A stretch of DNA of 13,108 nucleotides, taken from NCBI GenBank assembly GCA_964408025.1, contig CAYOXX010000090.1, positions 1-13,108 of the forward strand, in the 5' to 3' direction. A model generated the notes under the pieces. That model saw only the letters and a program-made list of their open reading frames with translations, made no database searches and was not told the DNA's origin. The DNA comes from CAYOXX01 sp964408025 (GTDB lineage Bacteria; Acidobacteriota; DATKUA01). A program made the translations under genes and the position numbers. This document shows positions 1-6,839 of this stretch, in pieces; the first letter of the stretch is position 1; each line of letters begins with the position of its first letter.

Positions 1-1
1 C

Positions 2-862
2 CGCGAGGACAACCCCGCCGCGGTCGCCGTCGACCGGCTGCACGAGATGATCTACGGCAGGAACCACCCCTACGGCCGCACCGCACGGGGCACCCGCAGG
101 TCGGTCGCCAGGATCGGCCTCGACGACATAACTGCCTTCTACCGCGAGCGCCTGCTCCCCGGCGCCGCCGTCGGCGCCGTCGTCGGCGACGTCGACCTCG
201 ATGCTGTCGAAGACCTCGCCGCCGCTACTCTCGGCCGCTGGCGTGGCGGGGGCGAGTTCGCGCTCAAGGCGCCCAGGACGGTCGCGCCGCCCGAGAAGCC
301 GGTGGAGAAACGTATCGGCATGCCGGAGAAGACCCAGAGCGACATCGCGCTCGGCTTCCAGGGTATCAGGCGTCTCGACCCCGACTACTACGCCCTGCAG
401 GTCGGCAACAGCGTGCTCGGTCGCCTCAGCCTCGGCGGCCGCATCGGCCAGTGGGTGCGCGACACCGAGGGGATGGCCTACTACGCCTTCACGACCTTCG
501 ACGCCGGAGTCGGCGCCGGACCGTTCATGTTCCGCGCCGGAGTCGATCCCGGCAACGTGGCCAGAACCGTCAAGCTAGCGCTGAATGAGCTGCGCCGGAC
601 CCGCGACGGCGGCATCACCGCCGACGAGATGGAGAACGCCATACTATTCCTCGGCGGCGGCGTAGCCCGCCAGGTCGAGACCAACGGAGGCCTGGCGGCC
701 GCGCTGCTCTCGCAGGAGATCTTCGGCCTCGGCGACGACCACTACCTCCGTTACGAGTCGATACTACGCTCTCTCACGCTCGACGACGTCAATCGCGCCC
801 TGGCCAACCACCTCCACCCCGACAACTACCACCTCGCCGTCGCCGGCCCGGAAACCCAGTGA
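2..862 (+). CDS. M16 family peptidase, C-terminal part (5' end outside window)
   Basis: The reading frame is open from the first complete codon at base 2, so the gene starts upstream of the window; 286 residues and the stop are visible. The internal ATG at 47 is not the start, because family sequence (REDNPAAVAVDRL) precedes it. The sequence matches the non-catalytic C-terminal half of M16 zinc peptidases: a YGRNHPYGR segment, the stretch LPGAAVGAVVGDVD, then the conserved Arg...Tyr region WVRDTEGMAYY, and the usual ending HPDNYHLAVAGPETQ. The catalytic HxxEH motif would lie in the missing N-terminal half, so activity cannot be judged. M16 proteins of this kind usually act in the periplasm or at the cell surface on peptides, often as pairs of adjacent genes. 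The gene converges on the DUF488 gene across a palindromic spacer. The family assignment is secure; whether this is an active or a partner subunit is unknown. Confidence 0.88.
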   Translation, partial: REDNPAAVAVDRLHEMIYGRNHPYGRTARGTRRSVARIGLDDITAFYRERLLPGAAVGAVVGDVDLDAVEDLAAATLGRWRGGGEFALKAPRTVAPPEKPVEKRIGMPEKTQSDIALGFQGIRRLDPDYYALQVGNSVLGRLSLGGRIGQWVRDTEGMAYYAFTTFDAGVGAGPFMFRAGVDPGNVARTVKLALNELRRTRDGGITADEMENAILFLGGGVARQVETNGGLAAALLSQEIFGLGDDHYLRYESILRSLTLDDVNRALANHLHPDNYHLAVAGPETQ

Positions 863-960
863 GTGGTAAATGGGTCACTTACCACAGAGACCGCAGAGGA
901 AAAGACAAGAAGGGCGCGAAGGTCGCGGTCCTTAGTCTTTAGTGCAGCGGTTCCGAAAAA

Positions 961-1058
961 AGTAGCGGCGATCTGAATTTATGCGCCTATGGCGTAGATC
1001 GCCTAGTCGAGCTCCTCCTTCGCTACGCTTCGGCGGATAAATTCAGATCGACGCTACT
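961..1058. repeat. 98-base imperfect palindrome between convergent genes
   Basis: The outer arms at 961-981 and 1038-1058 are inverted copies that match at 20 of 21 positions. The arms continue inward less perfectly, with TGCGCC...GCGTAG on the left facing CTACGC...GGCGGA on the right. The element sits between the 3' ends of the M16 gene (+) and the DUF488 gene (-). A transcript from either strand could fold into one long hairpin, so it could end or stabilise both messages. There is no T-tract after the stem, so it is not a classical intrinsic terminator. It may be a REP-like or MITE-like repeat of this genome; no other copy occurs in the window. Confidence 0.7.
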
Positions 1059-1084
1059 GACCCCTTTACTCGGATGCTCTGGGC

Positions 1085-1672
1085 CTACAGGTGCTCGATC
1101 CGGCCGATTTTCCATTTATCGGCCAGGTGCTCGGCGGCAAGTCGCCGGTAGTCGCGCTCCGGCGACCTGTTGGCGCCCAGGAAGCAGGGGCGGGCGGCGG
1201 CGTAGGCCTCTCTTGGCAGCTTCTCCTCGACGCGCTGCGCCCTGAGCAGATCGAGGTAGCCGGCCTCGAAGCGGGCCCAGTTGCCGTCGCGGCGGTAGCG
1301 CTCGAGCAGCTCGCGCTGCGGAACCAGGATCTCCTCGTGCCGGTAATCGATCGCCGCCAGCTCCTTGAGCAGGAGCGCCAGGTCGCGGTCCTTGCGGAAA
1401 CCGGGCACGGGTACCGTGGCATCGGCCCGCAGGTCGGCCAGGAGACCGACGCCGTTGTCGACCAGCAGCTGAAGCAGTTTCTGCAGCGGCCGCCGCTCGA
1501 AACCAACCGTGTATAGAACCTCGATCGGCGCCGGCTGCGGGCGGACTTCGTTCGGCTTGTGCTGCGCGCCGTGCGAGACGATCAGTCGCCTGTCGCGGTC
1601 TGAGCCCCGTCTCGAATGCACGGACCGCCGCTTGCCCCCCGCGCCCGGTTTCCTCTTGCCCCTATCCGCCAT
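1085..1672 (-). CDS. DUF488 family protein with altered C-terminal motif
   Basis: The protein has 195 residues. Residues ~51-195 form a DUF488 domain: VLYTVGFERRPLQKLLQLL at the start (family: YTIGHS...), a VGLLADLRA strand, a WARFEAGYLDLL helix, and a C-terminal CFLGANRSPERDYRRLAAEHL. In typical members the last segment reads like LLCAE...CHR; here the CHR triplet is DYR and the preceding CAE is GAN, so Cys and His residues that are normally conserved are missing. Residues 1-50 are an arginine- and lysine-rich tail outside the domain. No other ATG lies in frame before the domain, and the ribosome binding site before 1672 is weak, so the start is uncertain. DUF488 proteins have no firmly established function. 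The gene is a single minus-strand unit that converges on the M16 gene. Confidence 0.82.
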   Translation of the reverse strand: MADRGKRKPGAGGKRRSVHSRRGSDRDRRLIVSHGAQHKPNEVRPQPAPIEVLYTVGFERRPLQKLLQLLVDNGVGLLADLRADATVPVPGFRKDRDLALLLKELAAIDYRHEEILVPQRELLERYRRDGNWARFEAGYLDLLRAQRVEEKLPREAYAAARPCFLGANRSPERDYRRLAAEHLADKWKIGRIEHL

Positions 1673-1765
1673 CAGACCGGCCCCGGGTCGACGCGATCGC
1701 TGTGGCCTTTAGACCAGATCGTTATCCCGCCGCCCATGTGCGCATACTAACACGAGGAGAAGGAT

Positions 1766-1862
1766 TTATGATTTACACCTAATCAGCATCAGCCGCAGTT
1801 CCGTCATCTCTTCGATGGCGTATCGCGGGCCCTCGTGGCTGTTGCCGGAGTCCTTGGACGCC
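1766..1862 (-). pseudogene. 3'-end fragment of a second aldehyde dehydrogenase gene
   Basis: Read on the minus strand, this stretch encodes SKDSGNSHEGPRYAIEEM, then TELRLMLIRCKS and a TAA stop. The intact dehydrogenase at 5183-6616 ends AKDSGNSREGPRYSIEEM, TELRLMLIRSRR. At the DNA level 1781-1857 and 5198-5274 agree at 68 of 77 bases. Most differences are silent, and the frame and a stop codon just past the same point are kept. Homology stops abruptly near 1862, where a TTGACA sequence begins. No other part of the dehydrogenase is present. The fragment is therefore a displaced or residual gene end in direct orientation with the intact gene, on the far side of the permease pair. It has no start and cannot make a functional enzyme. 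Confidence 0.85.
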
Positions 1863-1980
1863 TTGACAACTTACTTAAACAAACGCGCGTCTTAATAAGG
1901 GGAGCGCTGCGTCGGCAAGTCTCCTACAAGACTTGGCCTGAGGACTTGCCGTTGGCGCGGGAGAAAACGTGTGCTATCAA
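1863..1980 (+). promoter_or_regulatory. Candidate promoters for the permease pair
   Basis: Two sigma-70-like pairs can be read in the AT-richer spacer ahead of the first permease. One is TTGGCG (1952-1957), a 17-base spacer, then TATCAA (1975-1980). The other is a weak CTTACT (1870-1875), 17 bases, then TAATAA (1893-1898), lying next to a perfect TTGACA (1863-1868) that has no well-spaced partner. A start from either would give a leader of roughly 100-190 bases before the ATG at 2088. This is pattern matching only. Confidence 0.3.
1913..1951 (+). promoter_or_regulatory. Mutually exclusive hairpins in the permease leader
   Basis: CGGCAAGTC (1913-1921) can pair with GACTTGCCG (1943-1951), giving 9 perfect base pairs. 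Part of the same left arm, CAAGTCT (1916-1922), can instead pair with AGACTTG (1929-1935), giving 7 base pairs and a 6-base loop. The two structures cannot form together, which is the form of an attenuator or switch; a further CAAGTCTT lies at 2047-2054. No T-tract follows, so a termination role is not shown, and the short palindrome could equally be a protein binding site. Confidence 0.4.
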
Positions 1981-2087
1981 TTAAGGGGCTCGCCTGACAA
2001 TGGCGGCCTGATAGACAACTCACGTCTGGAAAACCCGGTGTCTGATCAAGTCTTAACTACTAAATAAGAGTTCATCAGGAGTCCGAT

Positions 2088-3641
2088 ATGTTGCTGACTC
2101 TGTTGGCCAAGGAAATCAAGGTGCACTTGATGACGTTCAGGTTCAACGCATCCTTGATTGTCACCTTCATGCTCGTAGTTCTCAGCGTGTGGGTTCTCGG
2201 GAATGATTTCGTAGCCAGGAATAATTTGTATATTCAGCTTTCAGAGTCCTACAGCGAGGGCAGCGATCAAATATTCGTTCCGTCCCAGATCAGGCCCATT
2301 CTGCACAAGCCGCCGACGCCGATGAGCATATTCGCCCAGGGTAAGGAGAGGCGCCTGGGCAACACGGTCGTCTTCAGCAGGTGGTCGGTGCCGTCGGATG
2401 CGGTTGACCACCTGACAAACAACAAGCTCACGTCCGACCGTGTTTCGTATGACCTCATGACGATTTTTTTACTTGTGATCAGCCTCTTCGGCCTCCTGCT
2501 TACATACGATGCAATCAGCGGTGAGAGGGAAAAGGGGACTCTCAGATTGCAGTGTTCGTATGGCTTTTCGCGGGCATCTATTTATGCTGTGAAGTTCGCA
2601 GCAGGATTTATCGTGATCTCGCTACCTTTCCTGATCAGCTTTATCAGCGCACTGCTCGTACTCAACTTTCTCCATGGAATCGCTTTCACGGGGGAGCAAT
2701 GGTTTGCCCTGGTTCTGATGATTGCCGCAGGTTTGCTGTATAGCGCCATTTTTGTGGCGATCGGTCTTGTCTGCTCGGCAATTGCACAACGCTCTTCGTC
2801 GTCCCTTGTGTTGGCGTTGCTCTTTTGGTCGCTGGGGATTCTGCTTGTTCCCAGCGCGAGTAACGGACTTGCTAAGTTCATAATCCCGCTACTTCCTCCG
2901 GAGGAGATTGAGGAGCTGGAGCTGGCAACCGGAGCTGAGCTGAAACAACAACTCGAAGATTACCGAAGAGATATAACCCCTGGAGCAGGGCAAGGTTCAT
3001 GGATGGGGGCCTGGATCGTGGACGAAAATGTTGCGATGTTCGATACATTTTCGGTGGCACAATATGAGCATAATGTCGAATACGTCAGATTCCAGGAGGC
3101 TTTGAAGCAAGACAGAGCCGACAGAATATGGAATGCGCAAAGAGCCCATCTCGTTCGGGATGAGGATCAGGCCGGGTTGGCGGGCATACTGAGTTATATA
3201 TCGCCCGCACAACAACTTAGAGCGGCATTCACACAACTGTCCGCTACGGGTTATAGATCGCATGAAGAGTTTTTAGATGCCTGCAGGCGTTACAGAACAA
3301 CGATATTGAATGATTTTCGGGAGCGCGGGTACTTCGATTCAAACGCGCATGATTTCTTTATGCGTCTTCCCCGAGAGCTGTTTAGAACGGATGAACAATT
3401 CGAGGCTCGTTGGCGCGAATATTGGCCGTATATAGAACAAGGCATCCCGTTTGAGCAAGCGCGTCAGGCGACGGGGTATTTCGACGAGCCCTTGCCTGAT
3501 GATTTCATACCTCCCTTCCGATATCGGGGCAGCAGGCCCGATTTTGATACCGCCTTATTGCCTATAGGGATTCTGGCCCTGATGGCAATACTAACCTTCT
3601 TTATCGGTTTCGCGATATTTCTCCGCTACGACGTTCGATGA
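2088..3641 (+). CDS. ABC-2 type transporter permease, first of a pair
   Basis: The protein has 517 residues, with AGGAG at 2077-2081 placed 6 bases before the ATG. Its layout is that of a large ABC-2 permease: membrane segment 1 at ~22-38, an extracytoplasmic loop at ~40-120, segment 2 at ~121-140, then DAISGEREKGTLRL, the usual cytoplasmic coupling sequence of the family. Segments 3-5 lie at ~168-195, 203-229 and 238-256, a second large loop at ~257-488, and a last segment at ~489-511 before a short FLRYDVR tail. It has no ATP-binding motifs and needs a separate ATPase, which is not in the window. The next gene, a paralogue, follows after 10 bases, so the two are probably co-transcribed and form a heterodimer. 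The substrate cannot be deduced. Codon use (TTA, ATA, AAT, TTT) is clearly AT-richer than in the flanking genes, suggesting transfer or separate ancestry. Confidence 0.85.
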   Translation: MLLTLLAKEIKVHLMTFRFNASLIVTFMLVVLSVWVLGNDFVARNNLYIQLSESYSEGSDQIFVPSQIRPILHKPPTPMSIFAQGKERRLGNTVVFSRWSVPSDAVDHLTNNKLTSDRVSYDLMTIFLLVISLFGLLLTYDAISGEREKGTLRLQCSYGFSRASIYAVKFAAGFIVISLPFLISFISALLVLNFLHGIAFTGEQWFALVLMIAAGLLYSAIFVAIGLVCSAIAQRSSSSLVLALLFWSLGILLVPSASNGLAKFIIPLLPPEEIEELELATGAELKQQLEDYRRDITPGAGQGSWMGAWIVDENVAMFDTFSVAQYEHNVEYVRFQEALKQDRADRIWNAQRAHLVRDEDQAGLAGILSYISPAQQLRAAFTQLSATGYRSHEEFLDACRRYRTTILNDFRERGYFDSNAHDFFMRLPRELFRTDEQFEARWREYWPYIEQGIPFEQARQATGYFDEPLPDDFIPPFRYRGSRPDFDTALLPIGILALMAILTFFIGFAIFLRYDVR

Positions 3642-3651
3642 GGTATAAGTC

Positions 3652-5061
3652 ATGTTCACTGTTATGAAACAACAGATTAAAGACGGCTTGAAAGACGCAA
3701 GGTTTATTTTCCTGGCGGTGCTTATTCTTGCGGCTTTTATGATAAACGGACTGATATTTTCCGAACAATATAATGCCGATAAGGAGTCGTGGCAGAGTTC
3801 CGTTCGCGAAAACACCAGATTGTTCGAGCCTACGGCTTCCAATCTCCAAGATCTGTCGAATTATGAGCAGACGATGGTGAAGCCGCCATCACCGTTGGCC
3901 TTTGTGAGTGGCGGGCAGGAAGAAAAGATACCCAACAGCCTCACCGTGAACGCATTTCGTTATCTGAATCCCGAGACGGTTACGCGTGACAACCAGGTGA
4001 TGCCGGTGGTCCCGTCTATCGACTGGATCTTTATCATCGGATCGTTAATGACTCTTCTAGCAATTTTCATCAGTTACAACTCGATTTGCGGTGAGAAGAG
4101 AGATGGGACGCTGAGCCTGGTGCTATCGAACAACATATCAAGGCTTCAAATATTCTTAGGCAAATATCTTGGTCTGATGATCGTCTTGGTATCGACGCTG
4201 CTCGTTGGGGTTTTCTTCAATCTCACGTTATTGGTTATCTCGGGAACCTGGTCGGCAACCGCGCAACTGGTGGAAGTGCTGGCTTATGTCTTACTGTTTT
4301 CAATACTGATGCTCTCCTTGATGGTGCTCCTGGGCGTGACCGTCAGCAGCCTCACTAAACAACCTGCCGTCTCCCTTGTTGTCTTGCTTGTCTTGTGGGT
4401 TGGCGTGGTTGTTGTCATCCCGGGATTGGCTTGGATCTTCAGTGAACAGATGGTAAAGGTTCCATCCAACTTTGAGCTCGAACGGGAAATGACTGCAGCA
4501 GAAGAAGCTATATGGGACAGCAAAGGGCCGGACGCCCAGAATCTTATGGGAGATATGTTCTCGGAGAACTACAGGTTGTGGGCTGAAGGTTGGGTCGAAG
4601 TGTTGGCAATGCAAGAGCGTATAAGAGACGACGCGGTCGCCACGCAAATCAGGCAGGCGGAATTAAACCAGACCTACTCTTCTTTATCACCAACAGGTTT
4701 GCTGGGGGCATCCCTTCAAAAGCTGTGCTTGACCGGCGTTGACGGCTTTAAATCGTTTTACGGGTCTGCCAGGCGTTACCAGCAGCAGTTTCATGACTTC
4801 ATCGTTGAACGAGATGGAGCGGATAGGAATCCTGAGAATCCGCATCTGGTGCACTCACAAGGTAACCGCTGCGTGAGGGGTATTTTTTCCACTGAGCCTG
4901 TCGAGTTCGCGACTGTGCCGCGCTGGCACAACATGTTTCGAACAGACAGCCTTCCCGGCGAAAGCGAATTTCCGGTGATGGAATTCATCATTCTTATGCT
5001 CGAAAACATTTTTGTCGCAGGAATCGGTTTCCTCGCCTTCGCCAGGTACGATCCAAGATAA
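3652..5061 (+). CDS. ABC-2 type transporter permease, second of a pair
   Basis: The protein has 469 residues, with GAGGT at 3640-3644 overlapping the stop of the previous gene and 7 bases before the ATG, which favours translational coupling. The fold repeats that of its neighbour: segment 1 at ~17-36, an outer loop at ~37-123, segment 2 at ~124-142, then NSICGEKRDGTLSLVLSNN, three more segments (~171-197, 205-229, 239-262), a long second loop, and a last segment before the tail FARYDPR. The first loop has VKPPSPLAFVSGGQEEKIPN, and the partner has KPPTPMSIFAQGKERRLGN in the same place, so the pair is paralogous. It is probably the second half of a heterodimeric exporter or surface-assembly transporter. 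No ATPase is encoded nearby. The 3' end faces the dehydrogenase gene across a GC-rich hairpin. Confidence 0.85.
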   Translation: MFTVMKQQIKDGLKDARFIFLAVLILAAFMINGLIFSEQYNADKESWQSSVRENTRLFEPTASNLQDLSNYEQTMVKPPSPLAFVSGGQEEKIPNSLTVNAFRYLNPETVTRDNQVMPVVPSIDWIFIIGSLMTLLAIFISYNSICGEKRDGTLSLVLSNNISRLQIFLGKYLGLMIVLVSTLLVGVFFNLTLLVISGTWSATAQLVEVLAYVLLFSILMLSLMVLLGVTVSSLTKQPAVSLVVLLVLWVGVVVVIPGLAWIFSEQMVKVPSNFELEREMTAAEEAIWDSKGPDAQNLMGDMFSENYRLWAEGWVEVLAMQERIRDDAVATQIRQAELNQTYSSLSPTGLLGASLQKLCLTGVDGFKSFYGSARRYQQQFHDFIVERDGADRNPENPHLVHSQGNRCVRGIFSTEPVEFATVPRWHNMFRTDSLPGESEFPVMEFIILMLENIFVAGIGFLAFARYDPR

Positions 5062-5081
5062 CAGATAGGAGAGCTTGTCCG

Positions 5082-5121
5082 ATCCGCCGCGCCCACCTAG
5101 GCGCGCCCTGGCGGGGCGGAT
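5082..5121. terminator. GC-rich hairpin between convergent genes
   Basis: ATCCGCC (5082-5088) pairs with GGCGGAT (5115-5121). Inside it, CGCGCC (5088-5093) pairs with GGCGCG (5100-5105) around a 6-base loop; base 5088 can belong to only one of the two stems. The structure lies between the stop of the second permease (5061, +) and the stop of the dehydrogenase (5183, -), so it can serve as a transcription end for both. No clear T-tract follows on either strand, so factor-independent termination is uncertain. Confidence 0.4.
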
Positions 5122-5182
5122 GGATCTGTCCTACCGCTGTTTGCGGAGCCGAATAACTGATCTACAGCGTTTCTTCTCGGGA

Positions 5183-6616
5183 TTAACGACGGGAGCGAAT
5201 GAGCATCAGCCGCAGCTCCGTCATCTCCTCGATGGAGTATCTGGGTCCTTCGCGGCTGTTGCCGGAGTCCTTGGCGCCGCCGTAGGGCATCGGGTCGACG
5301 CGGTAGGTGGGCATGTCGTTGACCACCACGCCGCCGACATCGAGCTCGGCGAAGGCGGCCAGTGCGTCGTCGATACGCTGCGTGAAGACCCCGGCCTGAA
5401 GTCCGAATGCCGAGTCGTTGACCTTGGCTAACGCCTCGTCCCAGGTTTCGAATGAGTCGACGACTACGACCGGCCCGAAGACCTCCTTGCAAGAGACCGG
5501 CAGGGAGGGATCGACGTCGGCGAGCACCGTAGGCTCGTAGAACGAGCCGTCGCGCTTTCCGCCGCAGAGCAGCCTCGCACCCTTGGAGACTGCTTCGTTG
5601 ACCCAGCTCTCGACGCGCTCGGCGTCGCCGCGCGTGATGAGCGGCCCGATGATTGACTCCGGGTCGAGCGGGTCGCCCATCTTCAGCGAGGCGACCTGCC
5701 CGAGAAAGATCTCCAGGAAGCGCTCCTCGACGGCGCTGTGCACGTATATGCGCTGTACCGAGATGCAGCTCTGGCCGGCGTAGGCGAAGCCGCCGACGGC
5801 GCAGCGGGCTGCGGCGAACTCGACGTCGCCGGTCTCGTCGACGACGGCCGCAGCGTTGCCGCCCAGCTCGAGGGCGACGCGCTTCTTGCCGGCGCGGCTC
5901 TTGATACCCCAGCCGACCTCGGCGCTGCCGGTGAAAGTGACCAGTTTGAAGCGTTCGTCCTCGACCAGCGGCGCGGCCACGGCGGGCGGGCAGGGCAGTA
6001 TGCTCAGCGCACCGGGCGGCCACTCGGTCTCGAGCAGGAGCTTGCCGAGGTTGAGCGCGCTTAGCGGCGTGGCCGAAGCAGGTTTGAGCACCACAGGGCA
6101 GCCGGCTGCCACGGCGGGCGCCAGCTTGTGGGCCACTAGGTTGAGCGGGAAGTTGAAGGGAGTGATCGCCGCCACCGGCCCGATCGGGAAACGGCGCGTG
6201 ATGCCGACCACCCCCTCGGCGTCGGGCACGGCGTCCAGCGGCAGGAGTTCGCCGCCGATGCGGCCCGCCTCCTCGGCCGCGGTCCTGAAGGTGAGCACCG
6301 CGCGGCCGACCTCGGCCCTGGCGAGCTGAATCGGCTTGCCCGCCTCGTTTGCCAGGTCGAGCGCGATCCGCTCGCTATCCTCATCCAAGCGGGTGGAGAC
6401 GCGGCGGCAGATTTCGGCCCGCACGTGCGTCGGCAGTTTGCGTGTCTTTTCGAATGCGGCGCAGGCCGCTACAACCGCATCCTCGACCTGCGCGGGTCCG
6501 GCTTGGAACACTTCAGCATAGACGGAGCCGTCGGCGGGGCGCACCACCTTGCGGCGCTCGTCCGTGGGACAGAGTTTGCTGGCGAGAATCAACTCGCGTG
6601 TCTTCCGCTCAGTCAT
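5183..6616 (-). CDS. NAD(P)-dependent aldehyde dehydrogenase, ALDH family 21/lactaldehyde dehydrogenase-like
   Basis: The enzyme has 477 residues, full length for the superfamily. It oxidises an aldehyde to the acid with NAD or NADP in the cytoplasm. All catalytic elements are present: Asn155 in TPFNFPLN, cofactor-binding Lys178 in VVLKPA, the FTGSAEVG loop at 228-235, general base Glu250 in ELGGN, the nucleophile Cys284 in GQSCISVQR, and Glu378 in KEVFGP. The form AYAGQSCISVQRIYVH around the cysteine is typical of the ALDH21/lactaldehyde dehydrogenase-like group; the true substrate is not known. GGAGGG lies 5 bases before the ATG at 6616, supporting this start. The leader carries a 67-base repeat also found at RecX and a tiny upstream reading frame. 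No co-transcribed gene follows. The 3' end is duplicated at 1766-1862 on the other side of the permeases. A succinate-semialdehyde-type substrate cannot be excluded. Confidence 0.92.
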   Translation of the reverse strand: MTERKTRELILASKLCPTDERRKVVRPADGSVYAEVFQAGPAQVEDAVVAACAAFEKTRKLPTHVRAEICRRVSTRLDEDSERIALDLANEAGKPIQLARAEVGRAVLTFRTAAEEAGRIGGELLPLDAVPDAEGVVGITRRFPIGPVAAITPFNFPLNLVAHKLAPAVAAGCPVVLKPASATPLSALNLGKLLLETEWPPGALSILPCPPAVAAPLVEDERFKLVTFTGSAEVGWGIKSRAGKKRVALELGGNAAAVVDETGDVEFAAARCAVGGFAYAGQSCISVQRIYVHSAVEERFLEIFLGQVASLKMGDPLDPESIIGPLITRGDAERVESWVNEAVSKGARLLCGGKRDGSFYEPTVLADVDPSLPVSCKEVFGPVVVVDSFETWDEALAKVNDSAFGLQAGVFTQRIDDALAAFAELDVGGVVVNDMPTYRVDPMPYGGAKDSGNSREGPRYSIEEMTELRLMLIRSRR

Positions 6617-6638
6617 CGCTACCCTCCCTAGCCCGCAT
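6609..6638 (-). other. Possible 9-codon upstream reading frame overlapping the dehydrogenase start
   Basis: The ATG at 6636-6638, inside the dispersed repeat, opens a frame MRAREGSDD that stops at TGA (6609-6611), overlapping the first codons of the dehydrogenase. Such an arrangement can couple translation. There is no ribosome binding site ahead of it, so it may be accidental. Confidence 0.2.
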
Positions 6639-6696
6639 ATTGCACAAGATTCAGCCGTCCGGCGGCCTATTATCCCGAATCTATTTGTTGGGGTCG
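6630..6696 (-). repeat. Dispersed 67-base repeat with conserved hairpin, copy 1
   Basis: This copy agrees with 13042-13108 at about 60 of 67 bases. Read toward the gene it contains AGATTC (6677-6682 on the complement) and GAATCT (6647-6652), which pair as an outer stem, and GCCG/CGGC (6663-6666 and 6654-6657) around CCGGA as an inner stem. Both stems are identical in the two copies, while several of the differences fall in the internal loop (6668-6672). The element ends 13 bases before the dehydrogenase ATG. It may be a mobile leader, a REP-type element or a structured RNA in the 5' untranslated region. Confidence 0.75.
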
Positions 6697-6697
6697 A

Positions 6698-6742
6698 TTT
6701 TGGACCCTCGACGTGGCGCTAACCACGCCTTCAGGTCCAAAA
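6698..6742. repeat. Nested inverted repeat between dehydrogenase and M24 genes
   Basis: TTTTGGACC (6698-6706) and GGTCCAAAA (6734-6742) are perfect inverted 9-mers. Between them CGTGG (6712-6716) and CCACG (6723-6727) form a second stem. The element follows the M24 gene and precedes the dehydrogenase on the minus strand. The T and A runs are part of the stem, in the opposite arrangement to a classical bidirectional terminator, so an operator or insertion-derived palindrome is as likely as a terminator. Confidence 0.5.
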
Positions 6743-6839
6743 CAGCCCCCGCCGCGACCTTCGGGAAAATCAGCTCGCCGGTGACAATATGTAACCACTT
6801 TGTCCTGTGGAGATAGCGTTGGCAAGATCAACATATCAA

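Noticed and set aside
1685..1695. GGGTCGACGCG shared with the dehydrogenase gene at 5292-5302, a possible extension of the displaced gene end
   Set aside because: It is on the wrong side of the fragment and not collinear with the alignment, so an 11-base chance match is more likely.
1673..2087. Integrase, transposase or tRNA gene that could explain the permease block
   Set aside because: No such gene or tRNA-like fold is visible here or between 5062 and 5182; only the dehydrogenase fragment and hairpins are present.
5097..6023. 308-residue minus-strand frame overlapping the dehydrogenase
   Set aside because: It is an arginine-rich shadow in another frame of a complete dehydrogenase with all catalytic residues.
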